Shown in pieces: positions 16,638 through 59,906 of a stretch of DNA of 64,000 bases (the stretch's first letter is position 1; the number at the start of each line of letters is the position of its first letter). The notes below the pieces were generated by a model. That model ran no database searches. It had not been told where the DNA came from and was given only the letters and a program-made list of their open reading frames with translations. This stretch comes from Lumbricus rubellus (lineage: Eukaryota > Annelida > Clitellata > Crassiclitellata > Lumbricidae). Location of the stretch: NCBI GenBank assembly GCA_945859605.1, contig OX243819.1:9245592-9309591 (forward strand), given 5' to 3'. The translations under genes and the position numbers were made by a program.

Positions 16638-17682
16638 GGCGTCGCCTCTCTATTATATTGCCGCCTATGCCTCCAACCAATTACCATGTCAGCTGTGTAA
16701 ATGTAATTATTTAGATTGCTTACACGTTGGCGTCGGACATCTTTGGCCAGTATTCCATGACATCTGCTTGTCATGAGCAATGTCGAACAATTTCCTGTAG
16801 AGCGCTAAGTAATTTGATCTTCTTTCTAAAACAACAGCAAACAACAGAATGATGATATGCATGATTGTTATTCACCAACCAAGAAGCGGGATGGTCCTCA
16901 AACGCAGAAAAGAGGCAAGGACACAGGCTGAGCGTAGTTCAAGTCACCGCATGCTTTCCATCTGGCTATAACTCCGCCACTGGTTGCACTCTGCCAGTGC
17001 CAGTCCCAAGTATGGATAAAGGAGGAGGGCGTCGCTAATGGTCTTTGTTACCACACAGTGATGTTAAACTGCAAATCGCCTACACATACACACATCTGGC
17101 AGCGTGGAGGGAAGATGTCTGAGTTATGAATATGAATACGAGTAAATCATTCGGATCGTGCGGCCATTGACTGATATCTTGGACTTAGACATTGTGACTG
17201 GGGCAGTTTATAAAAGCCATATTAGATTAGATTTGTTTAGGGTGTCATGCGACTCATTCCAGGTGCATAGTAAGTCTACCAGATGGAAATTTCTATTCTG
17301 GAGCGTGCAAGTCCACGCCGGTAAAATCCGTTTCGCTGACACTACCAAGCAATAAAGAAGGACACAAATCTAACTACAGGTCTTTGCAAGCTTTTGTATG
17401 TGAGTAAGTTGCCTGATACTAGGCCTATGTATGATAATGATTGTATTCATCTGTGTCTGTTTATGTATTTAAGTATGTAGCCTATGCATGCATGTTTTTG
17501 TGGACGTATGCAGGTAGACTATGCATTTAAAATTGTAACTTGATAATTATAATTATTAGTAAAGCAGGTATTTGTCGGCTCTCATGTCTTGTTGGATCAT
17601 CTAAAAAATCGCAGTTTAATGCATGCAGAATAGTTGAAGTAGAATGCAAGGAAGAATATCATTAATAAAAAGCAACGCCTAC
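16638..17682. other. Host intron right of the Polinton
   Basis: No exon recognised. A SINE-like segment with GTGCCAGTCCCAAGTATGGA and GTTAAACTGCAAATC lies at about 16975-17080, in the same orientation as the one at 388-530. Confidence 0.45.
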
Positions 17683-18088
17683 CGTCTTCCATAACAAACT
17701 GCGTCAGCTTCGTTGCAGTTGGTTTGTTGTTAATTCTTGCGTTAAAATCTGCGACGATTCGGTCGAGAACGAGACCCAAGATGAGACCGTTGTCACGGTG
17801 TCTCTTTCGTACGACCGCCATGTTGAAATCATCGCACGGCCAGTGCTCCAGCAGCAAACCGATCTGTCTAGTGATGGCTTGGTTCGGCAAACAGTTGACA
17901 GCTACGTTCATCATACAGAGTAGAGTTGCTGACGGAAGTGACTCGATTGCGGTTTGTAGGAGCGGTTCGTTAGAGATGATCATTGCACAGATCTGTTTCT
18001 GAAGAGACTGTGGCTTTCGTGAAGAGCAAGCGTTGCAGAGTAGTTCTACCGTTGTTTCTTTCACGTCTTTGTGCGTTGAGGTTTCATC
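17683..18088 (-). CDS. Host gene A: second exon
   Basis: Acceptor TTTAG (AG at 90-89 of the 18000s) and donor GTAGGC after 17683 bound 406 nt that stay open in the frame fixed by exon 1 (phase 0 at entry, phase 1 at exit). The product is helical and Cys/Leu-rich: VELLCNACSSRKPQSLQKQI, LPSATLLCMMNVAVNCLPNQ, IGLLLEHWPCDDFNM, LGLVLDRIVADFNARI. The LP...A...L..HWP...F spacing recalls the N-terminal part of PRAME/LRRC14-type leucine-rich proteins; I hold that loosely. It connects by phase to the exon at 18656-18787. Confidence 0.6.
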
Positions 18089-18215
18089 CTAAACATATTC
18101 AGGCTTAAAATTAGTTAATGTAAATGCAAGAAGAGGCTGTCTAGTTTAGAAGTCTCAGCTTTCAGACTCAACTTTCATGAAGACTCGCAATAGCAGTGCT
18201 TCTGTGAAGTAGGCT

Positions 18216-18468
18216 ACATACATACATACATGCATACATAGGCTACATACATACATACATACATACATACATACATACATACATACATACATACATACAT
18301 ACATACATACATACATACATACATACATACATACATACATACATACATACATACATACATACATACATACATACATACATACATACATACATACATACAT
18401 ACATACATACATACATACATACATACATACATACATACATACATACATACATACAATACATACATACG
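18216..18468. repeat. (TACA)n tetranucleotide microsatellite
   Basis: About 250 bp of nearly pure CATA/TACA repeats in intron 1 of gene A. The long Cys-Met-Tyr-Val open frames it produces on the minus strand are artefacts. Confidence 0.97.
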
Positions 18469-18655
18469 TGTTTGCATACACGCGTGCATACATTATTGTA
18501 TTCAAACATTTATAAAGATTCAAAGTGCGCATCCATGGTAACGAGAGAAGAGCATGATGAAAATCTAGGCATTAATTGAAATAAGCAAAGGACGAATATA
18601 AAAATAATGTCTTATTAATTATTTGACGGACAGCTGTTTCAGACTGAACTCTTAC

Positions 18656-18787
18656 GGATGCGGTTGTGAAAGCGTCCTTCTCGCATTTACTGGTGACGAT
18701 CATCTTCACAGAAGACCCTCGTGTCTCCTCACGAAAGTTGTAACGATATTCGAACGGAATAAGTTGAGTGGCAGCTTTGGTACCCAT
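18656..18787 (-). CDS. Host gene A: first coding exon
   Basis: Starts at ATG 18787 in context AAAGATGGG and ends at a GTAAGA donor after 44 codons (phase 0). The product begins MGTKAATQLIPFEYRYNF and contains SSVKMIVTSKCEKDAFTTAS. The next exon (17683-18088) enters in the same phase. No signal peptide. The gene points left, divergent from the receptor kinase gene that starts near 23384. Confidence 0.55.
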
Positions 18788-19848
18788 CTTTGTTCAATCA
18801 ACTATAACCAGCTAACAAAAAAATACCGGTAATACAAGAAAACGTGTTAATTGTGATAACGGTCTGACCGTATGATTTGTGTGTCTGATAATAATCACAA
18901 GAAGGATAGAGCTAGGAAAAGGATGTAGAAGAGGAGAACAATTGAGAGGAAAATAAACAGGAATTTGAGGGTGACGCGGATGATAAAGACACTGGTTTGG
19001 GATTCGTCCATTGCTGGCTCAGGGCCATGGAAAAGGAGATGAGCGCCTCCCTATGTTCCTCATGGAACGGGATAGGGCTTTGGAGTGTGGTGCTGTAGCC
19101 TACGAAACAAAGACATGAACCATGAGAATGGAGGACGTAAAAAGACCGGATGCCTTCGAAATGTGGGCATGGAGAAATTATGAGAAAATGAACAAAAGGA
19201 AGAATACTATATGATGATGGATTGGATGTAAACGTAGTGTAAATTTTCTCAGCGCCCACAAAAGCCACGTCAGGGAGACGAGCTTATTCACCGGCGGTGC
19301 ATGATGATAATGGACATGAAAAGCTCAAGGAAGATTTCATGGGGCCTACATCAAGAGGAATGGCGATGTCGGACTTTTAGGACATAACATTTCGAAGGCT
19401 TGAAGGCTTCCTTATTATTATAGGAGATCTTCGAAATGTGGACATGACATGGAGAAGAACGGAAAAAATCAGCTAAATGCAGCTGCATATGATAATTTTG
19501 GAAGAGTAACTGATGGGGGTTGGACTATGATCTCCGCGTGGCGTTAAGGTGTGAAAAACAGACTTTACTATAATTATGAGGTCATAAGAAAGACTGGGGT
19601 TTAATCCCTCAACCCCCGGCAATTCTCACCCTGGCTGGATGGAACGTATAACAAAATTAATGAAGAACTTTTTCGGAATTTGGAATGACTGGAAACAAAA
19701 GCACTGATGATAGTTATTAGTGATACAATGAAAGAGAGACAAAGGAAGCGGATAGAACTGTCATCGGACAAACTAAATGCAGAGAAATACCAAGACAGAA
19801 TGATGTTGGATTGGATGATGATAGCGGACATGGAAAGCTCAAGAAAAG

Positions 19849-19883
19849 ATCATCATCATCAGCAGCAGCAGCAGAATCATCAT

Positions 19884-19944
<61 letters not shown>

Positions 19945-19970
19945 AGCAGCATCATCATCATCATCATCAG
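19849..19970. repeat. (CAT)n/(CAG)n trinucleotide microsatellite
   Basis: Alternating blocks of CAT and CAG triplets. Poly-His, poly-Ser and poly-Gln frames here are not genes. Confidence 0.95.
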
Positions 19971-20040
19971 CTCAGCTCCAACACACCTTGTGTACATTCA
20001 GTATACACCTTGTGTACATCCAGTCACTGCTAAATCCGTA

Positions 20041-20136
20041 CATTATCATCATCATCATCATCGTCATCATCATCATCGTCGTCGTCGTCGTCGCCACCGC
20101 CGTCGTCGTCGTCATCATCATCATCATCATCATCAC
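20041..20136. repeat. (CAT)n/(CGT)n trinucleotide microsatellite
   Basis: CAT, CGT and CGC triplets in blocks with imperfect mirror symmetry. Confidence 0.95.
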
Positions 20137-20299
20137 CGTCGCGCATTAGGGCCTCCAATGACTATAGGCATCAATTGAACTGATTGCAGTAAGATATAAT
20201 TTTATCTTTGATTGTGCAAATCCTTCATTCACAATAATTGAGTGCAGGTTTTGCTCAATGTCCCTACGCAGTGACCGCGTCAAAGAAGACTAAAACTCG

Positions 20300-22420
20300 C
20301 ATTTTAGTTTCCGCGTATAGGCCTATATAGGCCTATGCCTACAAGGTGAGCCCTGGATAATTAGCCTACCAATCGGCTTCAGCAAATGCCCAACAAATTC
20401 ATGATCATTGATCTGATGGTGAACACGACCCGCAGACTTATTGCGATTACACTGGTTTCTCTATACTCCATTAATATTAATTAATATAGATGTGATTTGA
20501 GACGTAGGCTAGGTCTATAGATACGCGTTGTTTAGGTTGTTTTGGCATAGATCTAACTATCGTCAACCGGAGTGTCGTTTAAAGTCAGGTTAGGCGTCGT
20601 GAGTGTCAATTGGGATTACAGAAGTGTCTACTGTCCAGGGTTACTGTATATGCCGGTCCCGGGTTCTATTGTTATGCCCTACAGCCAAACCCAGATTCTA
20701 ACCTTACCTTTTAAGCTGATACAGCTACCGATGGAGAGCGCCTAAACGTAGTCGAGCAGAAGGTTCGAATTAAGCCGACAGATTTTTTCAAGAAAGCAGA
20801 AAATTCTAAGTGACGTTTCTGTTGTGACGTCAGACAGATTATAATATTGGTGCTGGCATAGGCCTAATGTAAGGCCGATAGCTTTGTTACGTGAACTTTT
20901 TGTTAATTGATAAGGACATATGCCTAATAAATTCAGGACATAATAATGACGTTGAACATGCCTTAATCCGATTACCCGACCTTAGGCCCACTGTAACAAA
21001 TATGTGGGTGGTGGACCGGTGGCCGGGTTAATTCTTACAAGGGGGCCATTAGAAGGTACTTTAGGCCTATAGCAAATGGGCGGTAGTGTGTTTAAAGACC
21101 TAAAACACTCATGAACCCCCCCCCCCCCCCCCACCCCCAGTGCTCCCCAAACACGGCCTAATTGGCTGTGTCCAAGCCTCGTTTTAGAACCCCGATCGAC
21201 TGCGAAATACGTCGAAATGTTCTGCTGAAAACGACTGTTCCAGTGTTTGGACGAATGGACGTAGACCTATAAGCCTACATGTATAATTAAGTTAGCCTAC
21301 CTTTAATCAAAAAGCTTCGATTTTTGTGACGAAACTTATGGGAGCGGTATACAAAAAGTACATGGAGCAATGTGTTTTGGAGCTCTGTGGTTTAGAAATA
21401 ATTGAGAAAATGAGGGTAACAACAGCCTATGAACTCTGTGAGGACTCGACTCGGACCACCATGGGCTACTCCTACGGACAACCATTTTGATTCAAAGCAG
21501 CGCTCGTGAATAAGCTGGTACCCCGCACTTGCTATTCGAGACGTAGCGCTTAAGGGCTGCATCCGCTTGCGGCGCCAGAGGACATTAGGCCTATAGCCTA
21601 ATCAGCGCTCGTCACACCACTTAGGCCTAATTGGCACCGTGCCAATGCTAATGACAGATGCCTACGGATGTATTTAGCCTACATATATAGGCCTAAAGAC
21701 ATAGGCTACATGTATAGCCATAGGCCTACATAATTATGTAGCCTAGGCCTACATCTAGAAATTGGCCTATGCCACTATAATAATAATATTATTATGTGAT
21801 AGACACTCGATCAGCGCGACTTTCTTCGGTCTATTTTCCCTCTATAAATAGGCCTATAATGCAAATAGGGACACCTAGCTGCACTGCTGCAGTGATAAAT
21901 AGGTAGCCTACATAGCATAGGCTACATTCAGCAAGACATGGCAGTTAGCCTATAAAAACAGGTTGATAAGTGCAAAGTAAATAGGCCTAGCCTATGAGTT
22001 TTAAACCATAGGCCTAACCTATAGCTAGCCTATTTGCCTAATTAACTATGAACATAATAAGCCCTAGTGATTCAGTTATTAATTAGGCCTGTGACGGATC
22101 GAAAGACATGAAATAGGCCCACGCAAAGTGCATAGATCTCTATACTGGCTGCCTATAGGTCAATCCATAGGCCTAACCCGGATTTCGTTCCTCATTTGAC
22201 AGTCTCGACTCTCGAGCTGTGGGACTCAGCACTCGTGAATAAGCTGCTACGCTAAATTTCGAGTTTTCGGTTACGAAACTACACATTTGGTAGGCTAATA
22301 AAATGTTTTAAATGAGAATTAGGCCTAGGCTATAGGCCAAGGTTAGGACTACTAGATCGAGCTTTCGTGAGCATGCCTGAAATGACGTAGGCCTATGCTC
22401 TAAAGAATGAAATGCATCAT
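20300..22420. repeat. Cluster of interspersed TAGGCCTA-type palindromic motifs
   Basis: The palindrome AGGCCT, usually inside ATAGGCCTA or TAGGCCTAC, recurs dozens of times in about 2 kb and sporadically elsewhere (for example 995, 5' LTR ends, 28500). No unit length is constant, so this is not a simple tandem repeat. Confidence 0.7.
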
Positions 22421-23383
22421 TCTAAGTGATTGGAAAAATAAACCTATGCGTATACGAACTGACAGTAAATGTTTTAAATGTTATGACAATAATAATTAAT
22501 TATTATAGCCGTAGGCCTACTGTGCTATAATATTTTCAAATCGAACGACTGCCTTACTGACGTTTTTTGTTGTACCTGTTTTCAAGAGTCACGTGACTGC
22601 AATGAATGCCGGAAAAGTTTCTTGCGTTGGTCATGATCAAGCGTTAGTCAACGAATTAATTAATCAGATTTGACTAAATGGTCCAGATTTAAAAGTCTGG
22701 AAATTTGTAGCGAAAAGGTAGGATCCTGTGTGCCAACATTTGCTAGTTTCGTGTTATCAGTTCTTTTATAATCTTGTATAAACTGAACGTTAATTGAGTT
22801 GGAACTACACACGGAGGAGGGGCTTATTTCAATTTCACGCGTTGGTTTCATTTCGTATTCTCAGAATGTTTGCTGATTTTACTCACTGTTAAACTGAAGT
22901 TAAGTCTTCAAGTGTGTTTGTTGATCTGTGTTTGTTCATGTCAATTAGCTGTCTAGTTCAAATTAATTTGAGCGAGGCGCTTGAAAGAGGTCAAGAGCTG
23001 ATTAGCATATTGTGACATAACGCGAATCGTTTTTGAACAGGAGTTCAAAGAGAACATAGGCTGAAGCAAGGTATGGTAAACGGTTCTGAAGTTATTTACC
23101 TTGTGTCGTGATATGTGATGACTAAACGGTTGACATTCAGATAATTGTTGCATAGATTGTTCAGTTCTTTTATGATCATGGTATATTTTAGTCATACAGC
23201 TCTTGTTTAGCATTTTCTTTCAGTATTTGCTATGATCTTGCTTTTAAAATATTGTATCTATATAATTTAAATCCACGCAGTTGAGTATCATTGCAGTTTG
23301 TGCTAAGTGTTCATTGTTTAGATGATCAAATATTGATTTTTTACAGAATTATTCCTGTAACCGAAGCAGTACGGATAATTCAG

Positions 23384-54232
<30,849 letters not shown>

Positions 54233-57200
54233 TGCGGGTGATACCATCTCTAGCCGGTTCTGTTTTCCAGTTCTGTTATGGTGTATGAGAGCGGAAAGAA
54301 CAAAATGTTATAGCTTGAGTGGAAGCCATATTTTTCTGAGTGTCCTAGAGCTGTCTTTGTAGAATGGTTTTATATGGAGTTGCATTGTGTTCTCATTTGC
54401 TGGTGTTTGTTCTTACACTCTGTGTTGATTTATCGAGATTGCGCTGTCGTAGAATCTCACATTTGTGTATGATGGAGTTGACTTGTTATGATATTTGTGG
54501 ATGAACGTTATGAGATGTGTGAATATATTTATCTTGAATTAAGTTGAGATCTTTTGCCAAAAACAATGTCTGGATGCGGTCCACTCGAACTGGTTCAATT
54601 TGATCGGCAGTTTGTGGTGTTGTTTCGCAGTAAATTCAAGTAATTATGATACTCTACGTGTTATTATCACAGCATTTATTTGTATTTCAATCAAATCACC
54701 GAAACCATCTGAGCCATCTAAGTTTTCACAGTAAATAAGATAAACCTAAGCAGGTAAATAATTATGTAGGATTCTTGCTTAAACTTTTAAAAATGGCATA
54801 TTGATTTTCAACCTGAAGACGAGAATTTCTGTTGTAAGCATCTTTTAAAATACAATTAGAATTGTGCAAATTTATATAGCACCACTTCAAGAGAAATTTT
54901 TTGCATTTTGTAGTAATTCTGATAGCTTTTACTATGGACATGCACAATTGAACGTAGTAACTTCTGAAAAAGCTGAATGTTGTGTGATTGGAATGCATCA
55001 GCAATTTCTCAAGTTCTATTGTTCTGTTTTGAGCTGAAGAATTTAATTTGTTTTGGTGGGGTTTAGAAGTCAACAGTATTTGATGAACCACTACATGTTT
55101 CGGTGCATTTTTAACCTCTCCGGTGTAAAAGGTGTCGGTTAGGAACAGCAAACGAAATTATGGATAGGAAATTATTAACCAATTGACGGCCAGTTGTTAT
55201 GTGTTGTCATTCGTTATGGGATAGGTAAGTAAGAATATTCTTTATTTCTCAGATTACATGTTTGCACTTTTGGTTTACACGAAATTAAGCATTAATTATA
55301 AAGCATTCTTGCTAATTTGTTTTCTCGTTAATTGGTTAGTTCATAGGATAATAATATATTATTTGATCATGCAGTGATTTTGTCCACACTGATAACATAA
55401 TTGTCCTACAGTTAGACCATCACCAGTGAACCATTTCAGATGTAATTACATAAATTTAGTTCCTTTGTGTTTTCGGCTTTACCATTGTCTCTGTGCAGTT
55501 GCATTTACCCTTACTTTAACCTTTGCATGTATGCGCTTTACCATTGTGTGATTGTCATTATCTTTGTTTAGTTGGTTTCTACTGCCATGCATTGTGTTAT
55601 TGCTTTTCTATTATCTGTGTGCAGTGTATTGTGTGGTATAATTGACTATCATTCCTATTTGCATTTACCTCTTAGTGATTGCCTTTATCTTTGGCTGTAT
55701 TTGTTCCCTTTGTTTTCTGCATGTTGTAATTGCCATTTCTGAAATTTCTTCCGTGTAATTTCGATGTTTGTTGGCAAACGGTTCTAACGTCCATTTCTGG
55801 GATCATGGAATAATATTTGCTTTGTGTTTTTTCTTTTCCATTGTTCTAAGTTTAAGCTACATTCCTGTAATTGTTTCTAAGACTTGTCTGAAGATGGTGC
55901 TACTATGCAGATGATGTGTAAGCACCAAAACGTAGGCACCGCTTTAATTGGAAAGTAGGCATATTGGAAAAATTAATAAGTGAAAATTGCTTTCGTTATC
56001 AGAGCATTAGGAATATTTTATTACTGAAATACGTCTTGTGTTTAGTGTACCATCAATTGATATGCATTATATTATGAAGCTATTGAAGTCTTTTTAATAA
56101 TAATAATATAATATTAATGAGCGCTCGGAAATTTATTTATTTATTTAAAGCCAGATATCTTTCAATGACTATAAATTATTTTGTAGAGATAAATTTATAA
56201 TCATTCTTTAGGGGTTTTTGTTGGCATGATGTGGAGTTTATAATTAATATTAATGTTACTGATTAATAAGATGTTTATTTAATTAAAACCATTTATCTTT
56301 CAGGAAATTATAATTTAGTTGTTAGCAACAAATTTGTCTGTACTTAGTGTTGTTGTTTTTTTAAGGATGTAAATTGTAGAATTTAAGAATAAAGTAATGT
56401 TTTTTGGTTATTATGCGCTATATGTTCGTGACCCATTGGAGTTTAATTGGCTTTAGAAGAACGAATCTTTCATTTCTGCAGAAAAATCTATAATCTGGTT
56501 ACCCATTGTGTGTGTGTGTGTGTGTGTGTGAAGTGTTTTTGTATGGTTTGATTGGCATTTTGTATAAAGTCTGCATGGTAAAACAATTTATTTTGGCTGA
56601 GTTTTTAATAACGATGTTTAAATCAGGCATGTGTCGTATGAAAGTAAATGTGCTTGTAACATATTATTTGCTGTGCATCAGAGTTTATTTTCACTTGTTT
56701 AATCGAAAGTATATTTGAATGTTTATATTTTAGACATTGTAAGCACTTTGTAGCTTTATAGGATCACTATTTTTCTCCTAATTATTGCATGTTTTGTATC
56801 TATGTATCTTGCCATTTAGGCGACGAGTTTAAGAAATCCGTCAAAAATCTAGGAATAATTTCCCAAGTGTTGACAGATGAAATTGATTCATAGAAAATTT
56901 AATACATAGAGTTATTATTGTGGATCATGACTCAAAACAAATGAAATATGAAACCGATTTAGTGCAAGATTCCTGCTGTTTCGAAATAATCAGATGTGAG
57001 TTGTGTAGACACGTTCTGGTAACCTTCCAAATCCCACATTGTTGAGTGACCAACTACATGTGTTGCACTTAGAATTACTGAACCTATTTAATATCAAATT
57101 CCTGCTGAAATAGCCAGCTGTCAGTCACGTTTTGTGGACCAATTCTGTAGCATTCTATGGATTTCCTCATTTGATGATTAATGTCACCTTGTGCTTTCAG

Positions 57201-57743
57201 CTCTCTGAGCTCTAGTGACCGACATGATTAGTGAGCTACGTATAATTATGATCTTTTTTGATTCTGCAAAATATTGTTGTGTAGATTGAGTTTATAACTT
57301 ACAGTCAAGACTTTGGCAAATCCAAACATTTACTAACTTGATTATTTTCATTATTCAACTTCAAACGCACAAACCAAGTATATGAATGTCTGTTGTAAAT
57401 ACATGTATCAAACATCAAACGTGTCATACTGCGTACAATTAATGTTCCATGCATTCCTTACAGTGTATTATTAAAGCGTGTATCGTATGATAGATGTTCA
57501 GAGTATCTCTGGCTTCGGACTTGCTTTTCTTTTCTGGTAGATCTGAGGTTTGTTGTTGAAAAGATCTTTTATTTGTTTCTTTTTCATGCTCCGTTTATGC
57601 AAGAGAATTTTCCGTTTATAATTTTAGAGCCTGCTGCTTTATTAGTTGATTGAGAATAAACAGCTGAAGCCATAAGCAATTTTATGTGATAATGCAAAGC
57701 AGCATGATTTTATGTGATCAAGATGTATAAATCAGGTCCATTA
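54233..57743. other. Receptor gene 3' UTR and downstream intergenic DNA
   Basis: AT-rich, no exon recognised. AATAAA at 56389-56394 is a candidate poly(A) signal, giving a 3' UTR of about 2.1 kb. A (TG)n run lies at 56507-56529. Confidence 0.4.
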
Positions 57744-57751
57744 CTTTACAA

Positions 57752-58138
57752 CAGCGGTTCCCAACCCGTGGCCCGCGGGCCAAAAGTGGCCTGCGGGCCA
57801 AAAGTGGCCCGCGAGGCCTCAGAAAATGGCCCGCCAGGCATCAACAATGGCACTCATCTCTCAAAGAATTAACAAAAATATATGAAAAAATTGACAATTT
57901 GGACAGAATAGAACAGAGAATTATTTTCTATTACAAATTATGTTATTTTAAAGTCTATAAACAACATACATTTCACTTTGAAATAATTATAACAATTTTT
58001 ATGTGCTTTTAATTAATTAAATTTTAGTATTGTGGCCCCCTAAATGCCCCCAATGTCCTTTAACTAAGAAAAAGTGGCCCTCGCGTCCTCCAACTTTGGA
58101 AAAGTGGCCCTACAGTCAAAAAAGGTTGGGAACCACTG
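57752..58138. mobile_element. 387-bp hAT-type MITE
   Basis: Tips CAGCGGTTCCCAACC / GGTTGGGAACCACTG are inverted repeats. CTTTACAA is duplicated exactly on both sides (57744-57751 and 58139-58146), the 8-bp signature of hAT. The interior is rich in GTGGCCC repeats and non-coding. Confidence 0.92.
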
Positions 58139-58146
58139 CTTTACAA

Positions 58147-59906
58147 TATTGAGTTGATTATGTCTTGATTTTGGTATACCTGAGGTTGCCTTATGCATCT
58201 AGACACCACAACATGGTATGAGTTATCAACTAACTTTTGTTCACAATGTTCAGTGTAGGTAGCATATGGCTACTGAAACCCAGAGAAGAAGTTTCAACTG
58301 TGAATGTAATACTCGTTTCTTGTGATGATTTTCACTTTCTGTATAAATGATGCAGAAGTTAATCTAAGATAGGTGCAGAAAGGTTATGTGCATGGTTGCA
58401 AGGATTAGTTGCCATTATTTGTGCCTTCTTCCACAAGAAAATTTTGCTCTTTTGGAAAAAATGTCTTCTTGCATGGTTACATTTAATGCCACCCGGTTGC
58501 AATGTCAGATGCAAAACTATAGGTTTTATACAAACTGTATTCTGCAGCAAGGTTAGATAGGGGTCAGAAATACGATTTTTGGTATACGTAATAGATGGAT
58601 TTCTCCAAGTTGTTCTTTGATACACCAACTTCTCAGTAACTTGTGATTGTTGCACAGAACTATTATACCTTAATTCCAATTGATTATATTTATTTATTAA
58701 CATATACAATACATCTTGGGACCATACTATTATAATCTCTGATTTTGTATCCATAATAATTGTCATTATTTTATAATTATTGTGTAATGCTCAAAATGAG
58801 ATCTATTGACTTTTCCAGTGTATCATTGATTTTGCCGTGTAAATCAGGAATTTTGTACTCAATAAGAGTTATAATGTATCTGTATTTTAAATGAATATTA
58901 TGCAAATAAAGACAGGTTATTTCATTGGAATTTTTGTTCTGCGTTTTGCTTAAATTCTTGCACCTTCAATTAATTAATTCAGACTAAATGTATAGGATCT
59001 TTCTGAAACACTTAATCCAAAGCATTCCCAGCCCAGTGCAAGAGAAACGTTTTTGTAGATGCAGAAGATGTAGGCCTACAGAAGCTTGAGCATACTATTA
59101 CCATGCATTCATCAAGGCTACTGCACCCTGATTTTTACCCATTTTGCACATGTGTTCAGTCTTTGCACAGATGATTTCCTTTTAACAGTTCATCCTCACA
59201 AGTCCTACCCCAATCTTTTAAATTTAAGATGCTGTGAAATAGGCAACAAATGCATACCTAATGAAAGATGTGGTCACATTTCGAAATACCACCAGCAATT
59301 ATACCACAATACCAGCGTTTCTCTCATCGTATCAACATACTGTCAACTCCACATTGACCTTTAAAACACGCAATCTTCTGACGCTACCAGAACTTAGATA
59401 TGACAACCGCAGGATCACATGCATTCACCTGCAGCTGTGCTTATATTTGGAATCGTTTACTACAAAAGATCTAAATACCAAACTTATTACTATAATTTAT
59501 TTAATTAGACATGTCTATTTATTCTACATGACTCGGATAAATGCAGACCATGTTCAAGCTGCAGAATGTGCTCCAACGGGAGCGTGGCATAGATATTAGA
59601 TGGCCCAAAAGCAATCAATCCTAGTGACTCGTAAACTAAAATGTGGTTGCCAACTGGTTCAATAAATGATATACTTACTTACCTAATGCACGAACAAGGG
59701 TAAGTTCAGTTCTGGATGAAAGCGAACAAAGTAAAGTAAACTGACTGGCTCAGAGGGATATATCTTCTTCTGAGGAGTTAGGTTGTGCATCCTGCACAAA
59801 TTTTTTTCTACGTATAAAATTTAATACAGTAAATCTGCTATATTGATATTGTCATGCTAAACTAAACCAGCAGTCATGCAAAACAAATGTATGTCATGTC
59901 GAGAGG
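58147..59906. other. Intergenic DNA between convergent genes
   Basis: No exon recognised. On the minus strand an AATAAA near 59516-59522 could serve gene B. A plus-strand AATAAA lies near 58906. Confidence 0.4.

Larger units (their letters stand above)
18788..23346. other. Intergenic region between divergent host genes
   Basis: No coding exon recognised. From about 18940 to 19860 the plus strand carries decayed LINE-like pieces: FEMW-type codons near 19155 and 19430, and GHGKLK codons near 19310 and 19830. These end in trinucleotide repeats. From about 20300 to 22420 TAGGCCTA-type motifs are very dense. A C-run lies at 21119-21132. The last 1 kb before 23346 may hold the receptor gene's promoter and a non-coding first exon, whose intron would end at the TTTTTTACAG acceptor (23345-23346). 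Confidence 0.4.

Noticed and set aside
18155..18532. Long minus-strand open frames of Cys-Met-Tyr-Val repeats
   Set aside because: They are translations of a (TACA)n microsatellite.
19707..20178. Poly-His, poly-Ser and poly-Gln open frames
   Set aside because: Products of CAT/CAG/CGT microsatellites; no flanking domain.
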